Of a stretch of DNA of 64,000 bases, positions 1-9,979 are shown piece after piece. Both the position numbers and the translations under genes were made by a program. The stretch is taken from assembly GCF_963576675.1 (NCBI RefSeq), contig NC_088916.1, positions 10,206,501 through 10,270,500 of the forward strand. The letters are read 5' to 3'. The notes under the pieces were generated by a model. That model was given only the letters and a program-made list of their open reading frames with translations. It was not told where the DNA came from and searched no databases. This DNA comes from Euphorbia lathyris. Lineage: Eukaryota; Streptophyta; Magnoliopsida; Malpighiales; Euphorbiaceae. Numbering within the stretch: the first letter of the stretch is position 1; every line of letters starts with the position of its first letter.

Positions 1-168
1 GTAAGGACTGCAGCTTAAACACATATATAATCCTCTGATTAAAAATTCAGAAGAAAAAAAAATCCTCAAACAGTAGGGAATCTAAAATTTTAAAATGGGT
101 TTTTTTAAAATTGGAACTGAGATGTTCAAAATCTTCAAACAGTAGAGAATCTAAAATTTAAAATTTTG

Positions 169-369
169 TCATTCAGAATTGGCATTAAAACATAAAATAC
201 AAGAAAGCAAAAGTAGGTTTACTGAGAAGCAGCTGCTCGAGGTTATTTTATTGGGAAAATAATTTTGTATAGGTTCATAACTATCAAGAGATGTTGATTT
301 AGGAATCACGAGTTGCAGTACCCTAATCACAACCCCATCCATCAACAGCGGAGATACCTCAGCTTCCAT
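169..369 (-). pseudogene. Unidentified 5' exon-like fragment (MEAEVSPLL-type)
   Basis: A minus-strand frame opens with MEAEVSPLLMDG and reaches a GT-type donor context after the Ser-Ser-Ser-Cys stretch, beyond which the translation looks intronic. Close relatives lie at 30402-30614 and 39512-39712 on the same strand. DNA resembling its middle (a Ser-Thr-x-Asp-Ser-x-Glu-Pro-Ile-Gln stretch) occurs on the plus strand at the head of units U1, U3 and U4, so the piece belongs to the amplified chimeric family. I do not recognise the protein. Three conserved copies argue against a chance frame, but there is no evidence of a complete gene. Confidence 0.4.
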
Positions 370-617
370 ATTTGATATCTTAGATTCTTAAAATCTCTTT
401 ATATGTCATGGTAGAGAAAACCAACCCTCAAAACCACTAACTGCACGTTGGATTCAAACTTTTAGAGCTGCTTGTTTAGTTGCGGCAGTTCCTCTAAGTG
501 GCACTATTTATATTTAGTTAAAAATCACCAGTGTGTTTTATTGATATTGTAAGGATTTTTTATCTTAATTATTGTAATTTATTAATTTACACCTTGATGA
601 TTAATCTCTAACACTTG

Positions 618-1017
618 GGCCCTGTTTGGTAAAGAGCGTTTTGGGATAAAAAGAGCGGTTTTGACCAACTTTAGAGGTTTGACCACTGAAACCGCTAATT
701 GGAGTGTTTGGTGGAGAGAGTTTTGGAAGAGAGTTTTGGGATGAAAACGCTAATTTAGAAAAAGCTCTTAAAAGGAGCTTTTTCAATTAGCGTTTTGCAA
801 TATTAAAATTAATGGACTCCCTCTTCTCATGCGCCAAAATTAATGCCCTTATTCGTCTTTTTGCACAAACCGCTATTATCAATCAGCTAATTTTTACCAA
901 ACAGGTCTACACAAACAGCTAATCATATCAGCTAGTCAAATCAGCTAATGTAATCAGCTAACAGCTAACAGCTAATGTAATCAGCTAACAGCTAACAGCT
1001 AATTCCCAAACACGGCC
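618..1017. mobile_element. Tourist-like MITE, 400 bp
   Basis: The ends are imperfect terminal inverted repeats: GGCCCTGTTTGGTAA on the left and the complement of GGCCGTGTTTGGGAA on the right. TTG sits on both sides (615-617 and 1018-1020). Sister repeats elsewhere read CTAACACTTGAAAGAC without interruption, which supports a 3-bp target-site duplication. The interior holds a CAGCTAA-rich tandem stretch at about 900-1000. The end sequence and 3-bp duplication fit PIF/Harbinger-type MITEs. No transposase is present. Confidence 0.8.
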
Positions 1018-1168
1018 TTGAAAGACCCACCCTCAAAACCACTAACTGCACATTGGATTCAAACTTTTACAACTACTAAGCAGCGTCAGTTCCTCTAAGT
1101 GGCAGTATTTATATTTAGTTAAAATTCACCTGTGTTTTATTAATATTCTAACGACTTCTTATCTTAAT

Positions 1169-1443
1169 GGTAAATTTAAAAAAAAAACCATGTGGTTTCA
1201 CTTTTTTACAGAAAAATGACTGTGGTTTTTTTCCGTTACACTGTTTACAGATTTGGTGAAGATGTCGTTTATTTGCTGATGTGGTTGAAAAACTCATATT
1301 TGCCCTTCAGCCACGTCAGCAAATAAACCACATCTTCACTAAATCCGTAAATAGTGTAACAAAATAAACCACAGTCATGAATTTTGAAAGAAAAATACCA
1401 CAGTCATTTTTCTTCAAAAAAAAGTGAAACCATATGGATTTTT
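1169..1443. mobile_element. Fold-back MITE with long inverted arms
   Basis: The two halves are near-complementary: ACCATGTGGTTTCAC and GACTGTGGT on the left pair with their complements at the right end, giving arms of roughly 100 bp. TTATCTTAAT flanks both sides (1159-1168 and 1444-1453) and occurs once in sister units. A duplication of 9-10 bp suggests a Mutator-type non-autonomous element. Confidence 0.75.
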
Positions 1444-1740
1444 TTATCTTAATTATAGTAATTTACTAATTTGCACCTTAATGATTCATCTCTAACACTT
1501 GAAAGACTCACCCTCAAAACCTCTAACTCCACATTGGATTCAAACTTTTAGGCTGTTTGTTTAAGTGTGTCAGTTGTTGTAAGTGGCAGTATTTATATTT
1601 TGTTGAAAATCACCTGTGTGTTTTATTGATATTTTAAGGATTTTTTTCTTAAAGAATTTGAAGAGTTTAACTTCTTTCACACAAAAAAAAAGTTGTAACT
1701 GGTACAAAATTATAATTTATTAATTGGCACCTTGATGATT

Positions 1741-2998
1741 AATACCTCTAACACTTGGGAGTCAAGAGAAATTTTATCTCTAACGTTGACAGGCAAAAGT
1801 AACTTTACCCCTAACATTGTCAATTGAAGCAATAATTCATCAAACTTGCTTCTCCATAATGGATCTTATCATGTACACTTCACATGAGCGTCGTTTTATC
1901 ACTAATTGGTAACACATACACATATAGTTAGACGTGAATAAAAAAAAAATGCCTTTTATATGAGTTGGACCAAAAAATTCAAATATTTTACTGAATTTAT
2001 AAATATTGATCTTCAATTTATTATTGAACCACAAAAAAATATGAATTTCTTTTAGAACCAACTGATATGCAATTGGGGCACAATAAAAAAAATAAAATAT
2101 TTGCGTTTCATAATAACCCAAGTTGTCAATATTAGATGTAAAATTGTTCTTGACTGCAATTAGAAGTAAAGTTGGATCATTTTAGCCGTTAGTATAAAAT
2201 TGCCATAACTGTAAGTGTTAGAGACATTTTTGCACTTAAATTTGTTATAAAAATTTGTTCACCAATATGATCGCAAAAAAGATTAATAGGAAAAATAAAT
2301 ATTTAACTTTTTGATAAATTTAGTTTTATTAATTCACCCTTTAAGCTTTTAAATATATATTAAATAAAGTATTTTTTTTTAAAACATTAAGGTTTTAATA
2401 TTTCAAATTGAGATATTGAGTCCTTGATCATTAATCTTTTAACATGCTAAGCATGTGTGATTCAAATTTTATTTAGCACAAGTAGAATTGTAAGCATGCC
2501 ACTGTTTTAACACCTCAATTGTTACACTGGATAGATTCAAATTATTTTACACTAAATGAACAATGATTTTCTGACAATTTTCCAAAATGCTAACTAAAGT
2601 TGGAATTATTGATATAACTGACATGTCAAATAATGGTTTAATGTGTTAAAAAAAATTGACTAAGCAAGGGTTTACTATATTCATTTAAAAGATCAAGAGT
2701 TTAATGTATTAAAAAAAATTGGTCAAGTGCTTAATGCATCCATTTGAAAGGCTTTAATCTAGGGGCGGAGAAAAAAAGAGGGCCAAAGATGGTTTCGGCC
2801 CCATGTTTCTGAAAAATTAAGGCTTGGGGTGGTTAATTAACTTACTAAGTTGTATATAATTACAAAATCTAATTTGATTAGTATATGGTAAGCCATAATT
2901 TCTCTAAGTTTATTCAAATCTACTTAATTTTACTTTTATAATCCAAACCTAGTTTAATTTTGGTTCTAAAAGTTTTACAAAAAGTGCATTTAGTGTAA
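1741..2998. other. AT-rich intergenic DNA, possible degraded element
   Basis: No gene is visible. TCTCTAACACTTG-like sequence near 1745 is echoed in inverted form as TAAGTGTTAGAGA near 2212, and phrases such as CTAACGTTGACAGG are typical of degraded MITEs. A ~470-bp inverted-ended element is therefore possible, but no clear target-site duplication was found. Confidence 0.3.
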
Positions 2999-3122
2999 TT
3001 AATAAAGGGTGTTGTTAAACTTAGCCTTTGTTTCTCACACTTGATGAAACTGCCCTTACTGTTTTGGGGCAGCAAAAATTAATATTTTTTTTCTCTCTAC
3101 AGAATGCGGGCGTGTTAACATC

Positions 3123-3278
3123 ACGCCTCACCATATGGTGAGGCGTATGGCTAATACGCCTCACCACGTGGTGAGGCGTATTTCTTGTACGCCTCACCAT
3201 ATGATAAGGCATATGGCTAATACCCCTTGCCAAGTGGTGAGGCATATTAGCCATACGCCTCACCACGTGGTGAGGCGT
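3123..3278. repeat. Five 24-bp palindromes at exact 33-bp period
   Basis: Palindromes of the form ACGCCTCACC-NNNN-GGTGAGGCGT start at 3123, 3156, 3189, 3222 and 3255. Units 2 and 5 are perfect with an ACGT-type centre (CACGTG), unit 1 has CATATG, and units 3 and 4 have decayed. Both strands stay open across the array only because the period is a multiple of three, so the short reading frames here are not genes. It lies just inside the left end of the PMD-carrying element. Confidence 0.95.
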
Positions 3279-3590
3279 GATGTTCACACGCCTACGTGTG
3301 AAAATTTGTTTGTTTAAATTTTTTCTTATAATTATTAACATTATAATTAAAAAAAAGTATTAAGTATGTATTAAAATGTGTTAGAAACAATAAGTTCTAA
3401 ATAATTCTAAATATTAAAAAAATACAATAAGTCGATTCGTCCGGTTTCATTCCTCCATAATCTGATCAAGATCAGTCCTAACTGGTGGAGGCTGCTCAGC
3501 GGGCACAAGTGCGATCGCCCGCTGAGCGACGTATGCCAAACGGCTAACCCACTGCACAAAATTAAATGTTAGGAAAATAACATATGTAAA

Positions 3591-3620
3591 ACAATAATAA
3601 ATAAATAAATAAATAATAAA
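3591..3620. repeat. AAAT microsatellite
   Basis: A short run of TAAA/AATA repeats lies in an intron-like part of the PMD gene, just downstream of a splice-acceptor-like stretch on the minus strand. The distal copy has the same run at 42931-42960. Confidence 0.85.
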
Positions 3621-4973
3621 AAACTTACATATTCGATGTTGAAGTGAGAATGGTGGACCAGCGCATCCTGAGGGACACGAAGCAGACAAGGATGTGAATG
3701 TCGTCTATACCGCTCTATGTATCCGGCAACACAAGCACCAAGATCGGCTCCGACTGCCTAACATCTCCTTCGATCAACGCCACGAGTAGATGAAAATCTC
3801 CGCCAAGTATCATCAACTGTCACAGATGAATGCACGAGTCTGTATGATATTGACTTCCTTGACCGGAATGCAGTATCAGGTCTAATATGCCTAGCTGGAT
3901 AGTCTGAACATAATGGCGTATCAGGTCGGGCATATATGGCTCAACAATATATCTACACCGTATCCAAATGGCGTAGGACACTCATAGCTGATCGTCATCG
4001 ACGACTGGACCATAAAGCAACCACATCACCTGTAAAAATATATTTAATAACATGTTAATAAGGAATGCGATTTGTTTAAGTAAATTGTTGCAAGTTATAA
4101 AAAAATTATTTTACCTCGGCTGCCGTCATACGATCTAACTATGCACGAAAGCTCACGAGTCGGGACGCCTTCCTGCCTAGAGTCCAACAGCCCTGTGACG
4201 TCGGCGTGAACCTTCTAGAGATGGGACGACCTGATCCTATCGCCACTCTTATCGTCAAACAAGGTGGATCCTAACGTAAGCCATATCCATGCGGTCGCTC
4301 GAGTCCCGACATCCCGATGGGTTCCTGGATGGGTAAGGCGATCCACAACATCGACAAAAACTCCTCCACCACTGTAGTAGTGCTCCAATGGTGACAATAA
4401 CTCCTCATGCGTAACTCCAAACAGATCCATATACATGGCCTGCAACCGCTCAGTACTGCATGTATCGGAGATCATCTGACAGACCACTAGAATACGGTGA
4501 ATCTGCCATACGTCATGCAAAAGGATGGTAATCTCTCCCAATGGCATGTTAAATGAGTTCGTATCAAGCTGTCGCCACTCCACAAACGCAGATATCAGAG
4601 GCGCATCCAATTTTCTGAACATGGTGGATGGAAAGTGAGACAATCCCGTCCTGTCTACCATAGCCTTCAGCTGTAAAAAATTACACATATAGAATTCCTG
4701 AATATTTTTTAGGGTTAAAAATAATAAGTAAAATAATATGTTATAAAAAATTATTCTAACCTCCGGTGTCATACTCTGATACCATCGATTTAATGTTCTA
4801 TAGTCTACTGATCTATTGTAGCACGTAAGCTCTCGATGATGCCCCCAATATCCGTGAGGCAATGTGTCCTAAAAAATTAGGAATCACAGAACCATCACCG
4901 GGACTACCGTCCATTGTCCCCGAAACAATCCAACTACGATCCTCAGTAGGTTTGGACCATTTTCTGGTCCCTA

Positions 4974-5075
4974 AAATAATATTAAATTAGAAATAATATT
5001 AAATTAGAAATACTACTAAATTAGAAATAATATGAAATTAGAAATAATATTAAATTATAGATAATACTAAATTAT
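4974..5075. repeat. 17-bp AT minisatellite in a PMD intron
   Basis: AATAATATTAAATTAGA-like units repeat with drift. The proximal copy has two identical leading units and the distal copy (about 44313-44430) has three, so the repeat has changed length since the large duplication. Confidence 0.85.
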
Positions 5076-5709
5076 ACCTGTACTGCAAATCGTCCACCCC
5101 AGCGATGTCTGCTCGTGCCCTGAGTCGGCTGCACATTATCATCATCATCATCATATCCCTGCCGGCGCTGGGTCTCGGCTAGCTCCTCAAAATAATCATC
5201 CACATCATCCGCCTCCACCCCCCCCCCCCCACAACTCATGCTGATCTATCTCAGCCGCCTGCAACTGCTGCATCTCAGCCGCTCTCTACCTACGAGCTGA
5301 TATATATCATCATCACGTACTCTCGTATGACGTGGTGTAGAATCCTCATCCATATCTAGCTGTCTCACTATTGGCGGGATAGATTTCCCGGCTACACTCT
5401 CCTCTACGCGTATTAACCACATTATTTTATAAAATTAGAAACCGACTACAAGTATTATTTGTCTAACTAAATATTATTTCTAACTAATACTCTTAACTCT
5501 AACCCTAATACTATTTCAAACTAATAACTCTAACATAAATTCGTAACTATTATTTCAAACTAATATTTCAAATCATATTATTTCTATATACAAAAAAATT
5601 ATTCGAACTAAATATTTATAACTCTAATTTTCAGAAAAAATAACAAAAAAATTAAAATATTATTCGAATTAAATATTTATAACTCTCAATTAAAAAAAAA
5701 CAAAAATAA

Positions 5710-5855
5710 GTGTGGGGCGTATGAACATTACGCCCCTACACAGATAGTGGCGTAATGATAATACGTCCGATCTGTGGTGGGGGCGTATGAACATCACGCC
5801 TCCACCACATATGGGGCATATTAACATTACGCCCCTACCTGTGTACGGCGTAATG
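5710..5855. repeat. Second palindromic subterminal array of the PMD element
   Basis: Inverted pairs such as GTGTGGGGCGTA...TACGCCCCTACAC and GGTGGGGGCGT...ACGCCTCCACC follow one another. They share the GGCGTA/TACGCC core with the array at 3123-3278 at the other end of the element but are less regular. Paired subterminal arrays are often transposase-binding regions; that role is inferred. Confidence 0.75.
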
Positions 5856-6125
5856 TTCGTCTCGACATAGAAACTTGATTTTTTTCAAAATCGGTGATTT
5901 AACTATACATAACTGTAAAAAAAAAAATTCGAATAAAATTACGTACATGAGTCCTTTCCTGCGGCCACTCATCCCCCGATCCGTGTTTTTCTTTATCAAA
6001 TTAGTCCGGATTAGATTTTAGAGAGTTTTGGATTTTTTAGAGTATTTGGGAATTTGATGAAAGAGTATTCTAGTCTTTTCCCGAGACTAAGTGTGAGAAA
6101 TTATGGCTAAGAATAGTAATCCACA

Positions 6126-7003
6126 TAATAAATGGGATAAGAATCGAATTTGACTCTAACATTTTCGGTGGAGTGCATATGTAATCCTAATATATTAAGT
6201 TGTGAAAAATTAACGTTAATTTTTTCAAACAAGATTAATTTAACCTTTACTTTACCAAAAATTTTAAAAACTCGTTTGAATCCATTAAACACAGACTCTT
6301 CCCCGGGAGCGCTGTGGCCGTGTCGGACTCGCTGGTGACACGGCAGGGACTCGGTGGGGACACGACGGTGACATAGGACTCGACAATGACACGGATGGGA
6401 CTCGACAGTGACACAGTAGGGACTCTGCGGGACACGGCGGGGACTCGGCTAATGGTGAAAATATGTAAGAGTTTAGGTTTTTTTTTTAAATCTTTTAAAA
6501 CCTATGGTTCAATTACAAAATTTGACAAAAAAAAACTAAACTACATCTAATTCTCACCTGTGTATCGCTATTATAAACGCTTAGGGCTTCTTTCTCTCCC
6601 TTCTTCGATTTGTTTTGCGATTTACTATTATTAGCGATTCTCCTATGATTTCATCTCATGCGATTTCATCTTCTTTCTTCCTCTTCTTTCTTGTCGTTGT
6701 CTTGTCTGATTTCATCCGCACCAAAATCCTTGCGATTTCATCCGTTTTTTTTATATATTTTATATCTAATATATATATAATTAATTATATAAAATTTACT
6801 GTGTCTCATTGCACCCGTGTATTATATTTTCTAAAAATATCGTTTTCCGTGTCAGCACCTGTGTCCATATCCGTATCCGCATCCGTGTCCCCATATGTTT
6901 GAATGATATTTAACTGTGTCATGAGACCTTACAAACATGTATTTCATATGTTAGAATTAATCTACCTTTTAATAAGTTAGGGTAAATTTGAACTTATTTT
7001 TAA
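6126..7003. repeat. Dispersed repeat preceding the amplified units
   Basis: The sequence starting GGGATAAGAATCGAATT with CTAACATTTTCGGTGGA recurs at about 12110-12370 and 24105-24370, each time upstream of a CDT1/TPS unit and each time followed by CTTTAATAAATAGATTTTAAA. Here it is expanded by a GC-rich minisatellite and a stretch with TCCGTATCCGCATCCGTGTCC-type repeats near 6855-6895. No gene was recognised; the short plus-strand frame at 6615-6902 is low-complexity Ser/Val repeat. Confidence 0.7.
6310..6450. repeat. GC-rich minisatellite (GTGACACGG...GGGACTCG)
   Basis: Units of about 20-24 bp built on GACACGG and GGGACTCG repeat about six times with variation. They stand out by GC content from the AT-rich surroundings. 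The distal copy is at 45666-45806. Confidence 0.8.
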
Positions 7004-7552
7004 GGCCTAACTCATAGAATGTTCTATTTACCCCCTTAACTCCATAAAAGTGGTATTTTTCACCCGTTACAATCCATTATCGAAGCCTAAATTGATAACT
7101 TTTTTTAAACGTTAAACCTATATTTATGATATTTTGTAAGTGGAACCTAAATTGATACTTCTCCAAAAATCATAGGCTTATTTTGGTACATTATCCCTAC
7201 ATATAATGTATTTAACTTGTTTATATTAATGTTCTTGTTATTTGTATTTTTTATTCGTTCTTTCTCTTTTTAACTTTTTTGACTACTATAAAGGGATAAG
7301 AAATACCATTTTTATGGAGTTAAGAGGGTAAATAGGATCATAAGTGGTGAGAAATACCACTTTTATGGAGTTAAAGGCGGTAAATAGGATATTCGATGAG
7401 TTGAGAAGGGGTAAAATGACAAATTTGAACAAATTAAGAGGGTGAGAAATACCAATTTTATAGAGTTAAGGGGTAAATAGGACATTCGATGAGTTGAAGG
7501 GGTAAAATGACCAATTTGGACAGGTTAAGGGGGTTGGAGAAGCATTAAGCCT
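7004..7552. mobile_element. hAT-like long-TIR MITE, left end lost
   Basis: ATTTTTAA flanks the element on both sides (6996-7003 and 7553-7560), and related unit heads show the empty site. The right arm (about 7290-7552) carries GGAGAAGCATTAAGCC and ACCACTTTTATGGAGTTAA. The left arm begins GGCCTAA but then jumps inward because 133 bp present at 46366-46498 are missing. The full-length version is the distal copy at 46359-47040. Confidence 0.8.
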
Positions 7553-7605
7553 ATTTTTAATAAATAGATTTTAAAAATTAAAAAAATTCAAAAGTTGATA
7601 AGTTT

Positions 7606-8150
7606 GACAGATCAAGCTGAGATGTGACTCTACCAAATTACCAATTGAAGACATGACAAAATGTGAATACACCTATATTTTGGTTCTTACGTACAGAAAG
7701 AAAAGAAATTGCAGTAAACAATGAAGCAGCAGTTTATATTTCATCGGTGTTAGACATTGATATCTCAAGATGGAATTGATGGGATGCTATTGCCTTTAGG
7801 ATTACAAACTGCATTCATAAATCAGCGTCGGGTCTATCCTTCCCGAGTAGTAGAAGGGGCTAGAGATCATCTAGAGTTGAAATCCTCTAGAGTTGGTGGA
7901 GTTATATGCATCTCAACCATCAATTACAAAATGAATGGATGAGATTTGATTGATCAATAAATGACTAATTAAATATTAAAATTTATCAATTAAATCTCAT
8001 CCATTAATGTTGCAATTAATGGTTGAGATTACAACTCCACCAACTCTAGAGGATTTTCAACTCCAGAGGATCCCTACCCAGTAGAAGGACCATCAACCGA
8101 TAGTCATGAACCCATACAAATGATTTTCATTTTGTAGATAGAGGTACCTG
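7606..8150 (+). pseudogene. Head of chimeric unit U1, origin unknown
   Basis: This head segment (GACAGATCAAGCTGAG..., then a piece ending GATAGTCATGAACCCATACAAATG) is shared by U1, U2 (12415), U3 (13350) and U4 (24418), and resembles, base for base in parts, the MEAEVSPLL-type exon. All reading frames carry stops. U1 is further broken by a 223-bp MITE. I do not recognise the source protein. Confidence 0.5.
7857..8079. mobile_element. hAT-like MITE, 223 bp, with 8-bp TSD
   Basis: The direct repeat AGTAGAAG (7849-7856 and 8080-8087) flanks the element. The sister unit U3 has a single AGTAGAAG at the same place (about 13570) without the insert. The inverted ends start GGGCTAGAGATC and GGGTAGGGATCC and run for about 45 bp through CTCTAGAGTTGGTGGAGTT. 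An 8-bp duplication fits hAT. There is no coding capacity. The distal copy is at 47345-47567. Confidence 0.88.
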
Positions 8151-8296
8151 TTATTTACTTTATTTTTTTTTTGTCACTTTTGAAGCAAAGTTTGCCTGTA
8201 ATTTTCATAGAAATGTTAGGGCTAAATTTGTACCATTTTGTAAGTTAACGTTATTATTCCTAAAAAAAATCTAGTTGACTTGATTAACTTTTGTAG

Positions 8297-8770
8297 GTAG
8301 AGAAGGGCCAAACAAATGAAACGCATGAGCATAGTTTCATCGACTTGCCTAGTCTTGTTTCTGTGATTCATCTGATTTTCCAATCTATTAGTTACAAAGG
8401 TACGTGTAAATCCTTGATGACTCCAAACCATTAATAATATTTGATTATATCGTTATTGAAGTTATTAACTTTTGCAGCTGAGGTAGAGGAGCATATGGAG
8501 ATGCTTGAAAAGCTTGTGCCATAGTGGATTTTCAAGAAGCTTGTACTTACTGGAGATACTTTATAGAGGTGAGTCTATCATACAACTGTCACAAAATCAT
8601 GCTTAGGCTCCACTGATTTATAAATGTCAGACTTGAACTATGTAGATCTAGAAAATTTTGAATGATTTTTGACTGTTGATTGATTGTGTGCAGCATCAAC
8701 AAAATGCCAGACTTGAACTATGTACGATATAAGGTTGCTGCATATAAAAATACATACTCAAAGGTGCAAT
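8297..8770 (+). pseudogene. CDT1: CDT1 C-terminal exons, relic (U1)
   Basis: CDT1 loads the MCM helicase at replication origins; its C-terminal winged-helix region binds MCM. Three exon pieces keep AG/GT-like borders. The first (8297-8397) reads DLPSLVSVIHLIFQSI. The second (8478-8573) reads EVEEHMEMLEKLVP, then a stop where the family has a Glu codon (PEW), then IFKKL and GDTL. The third (8693-8770) reads NKMPDLNYVR-like sequence in a shifted frame, then KVAAYK. Order and content match the end of plant CDT1, though the N-terminal and middle parts are absent. Retained introns show DNA-level duplication. TPS sequence follows directly, within about 20 bp. Confidence 0.8.
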
Positions 8771-8785
8771 CAAATTTAGGATGTT

Positions 8786-9664
8786 GTTTATGTGGGATCG
8801 CTGAAGGTTGATGTAGATATAAGTGAACAGGAAGAAGTTTCCTAGAGGCTGCTGGGAGAATTCAACTGCTTTCCCATATTTCTTCCTCCTGATGTTTACA
8901 AAGTTTTATCATGGTTTTTGTAAGCATCATTTACGGCCTCTTTTTCATTATATGGTGCCTATGTGCCCCACTTTCTGTCTTGTTGCAGCCCAATGTTGGG
9001 CCTACACACTATGAATCAAAACATGGTCATATTGTCGTTGAATATTTTGGTTGCACAATGTACATCAAAAGTTTGCCTGTACAAGTACATAGACATTGTT
9101 GGAGTGGATATGCATGGAATCATCCATCTTATTCTATCAAGCTCAAAGAAAAACAAAAGAAGTTTGATGGGAAAAAGCTTATTGTTGGAGTTGATGACAT
9201 AGACATTTTCAACGGCATTGGTCTAAGTTGTTGGCTATGGAACAACTTTTGCGGCAGAAGCCACAGTAGGCTATCATTTGTGTATGGGTTTTCTTATTTA
9301 TATCGGTCCTTGAGTATTACGGTGACCAATTAATAGGCAGGGAGTCACTAAAGGGCTTGCAGCAGAGAATATAATTTCTGCAATAATCAGTGATAAAAAA
9401 TCCCCAATTTTTGTGACCTACATTGGGGAAGACAGATTGGATGAAGACATGTTCGAAAGCATATCGAAAACAGCTTTGAGTTTGTTATATTCTTCAGCTC
9501 CTTAGATCTTTGTATGCAGTGTTGGAGAAAAACCAAGCAATGCTAGGTACTATCTAGATGATAATGCTGATGTACTGTCATTGCTTCAAAGTTTGGCAAC
9601 TCCTTCAAGTTCGAAACCAAGGTGCAACATACAAGAGCATGTGTCTTTCCATATTGGCGTTTAA
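8786..9664 (+). pseudogene. TPS: Class II trehalose-6-phosphate synthase relic (U1)
   Basis: Class II TPS proteins join a GT20 synthase-like domain to a TPP-like phosphatase domain and act mainly as regulators in sugar signalling. Pieces in family order: VYVGSLKVDVDISEQEEVS followed by a stop, then PIFLPPDV, then (shifted frame) KFYHGFCKHHLRPLFHYM, a deletion of about 100 family residues, HFLSCC.PMLGLHYESK and HIVVEYFGC, KLIVGVDDIDIFNGIGL, and the last exon from QGVTKGLAAE (9338) through DEDMFESISKTA and EKPSNARYYLDD to a stop at 9662. The last exon has only one internal stop (after SSAP). Most of the phosphatase domain is missing, so a working protein is excluded. Confidence 0.85.
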
Positions 9665-9979
9665 AAAGATATAAACTATTGCCTTTTAGTTGCATAAATA
9701 CAAGGTAAAGAAAGTAATCCTAGAAAACAGCTTTGAGTTTGTTATATTCTTCAGCTCCTTAGATCTTTATATGCAGTGTTGGAGAAAAACCAAGCAATGC
9801 TAGGTACTATCTAGATGATAATGCTGATGTACTGTCATTGCTTCAAAGTTTGGCAACTCCTTCAAGTTCGAAACCAAGGTGCAACATACAAGAGCATGTG
9901 TCTTCCATATTGGCATTTAAAAAGATATAAACTGCTGCCTTTTAGTTGCATAAATACAAGGTAAAGAGAGTAAACAGTC
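9466..9979. repeat. Tandem duplication of the TPS last exon, 257-bp period
   Basis: The stretch from GAAAACAGCTTTGAGTTTG at 9466 to about 9722 is repeated at 9723-9979 with a few changes, including a lost T and G-to-A near the end. It adds a second truncated TPS 3' terminus (ARYYLDD...LQSLATPSSS) after the first. Confidence 0.93.

Larger units (their letters stand above)
430..1660. repeat. Diverged tandem half-units of a ~180-bp repeat
   Basis: The block CCCTCAAAACC...GGATTCAAACTTTTAGAGCTGC...AAGTGGCAGTATTTATAT...TTAATCTCTAACACTTG appears about three times here, near 430, 1030 and 1510. It matches the better-preserved ~355-bp tandem array at 30660-31645. Two MITEs have inserted between or within the blocks, and the uninterrupted sister units make both insertion sites easy to read. 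Confidence 0.8.
3447..5422 (-). pseudogene. Plant mobile domain (aminotransferase-like) gene, broken
   Basis: This is a multi-exon minus-strand relative of the plant mobile domain family (MAIN/MAIL1 and 'PP7 long form homolog' proteins). From the 5' end: an acidic exon with an Asp run (5093-5290), a piece with RKWSKPTEDRSWIVSG and MDGSPGDGSVIPNFLG (4870-4975), the core exon at 4215-4862 with GLSHFPSTMFRKLDAPLISA and LGEITILLHDVWQIHRI, and C-terminal pieces ending WVSRLAYVAQRAIALVP near 3447-3560. The core exon is split by an intron around 4670-4760. Defects: a reading-frame slip around 4845, a stop at 4215 after a DDKSGDRIRSSHL stretch, and in this copy a 13-C run (about 5218-5230) that shifts the acidic exon. 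PMD genes are known to ride in transposons, which fits its position here. Confidence 0.82.
3009..6125. mobile_element. Mutator-like element carrying a PMD gene
   Basis: The left end contains CTTAGCCTTTGTTTCTCACACTT and the right end its near-complement (CTTAGCCATAATTTCTCACACTT when reversed), giving inverted ends of about 35 bp with mismatches. The flanks TAATAAAGG (3000-3008) and TAATAAATG (6126-6134) look like an imperfect 9-bp target-site duplication. The family sequence at about 12110 and 24095 (AGTGTAATTAATAAATGGG) shows the empty site. Inside lie a minus-strand PMD gene and two palindrome-rich subterminal arrays. Nine-bp duplication plus captured PMD cargo fits a MULE. No MURA transposase was seen. 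Confidence 0.72.

Noticed and set aside
3123..3278. Possible CRISPR-like array (regular repeats and spacers)
   Set aside because: The 9-bp spacers are too short and similar, the repeats are full palindromes, and the setting is a plant transposon.
3021..3341. Repeated His-Met-Val-Arg-Arg peptide frames on both strands
   Set aside because: Both come from the 33-bp palindrome array; a palindrome with a period divisible by three keeps both strands open without selection.
6615..6902. Small secreted Ser/Val-rich protein
   Set aside because: The C-terminal half is a TCCGTATCCGCATCC-type repeat and no related copy keeps the frame.
8911..9333. 140-residue frame as a novel membrane protein
   Set aside because: It mixes out-of-frame and in-frame TPS pieces (HIVVEYFGC, KLIVGVDDIDIF) and so is part of the TPS relic.
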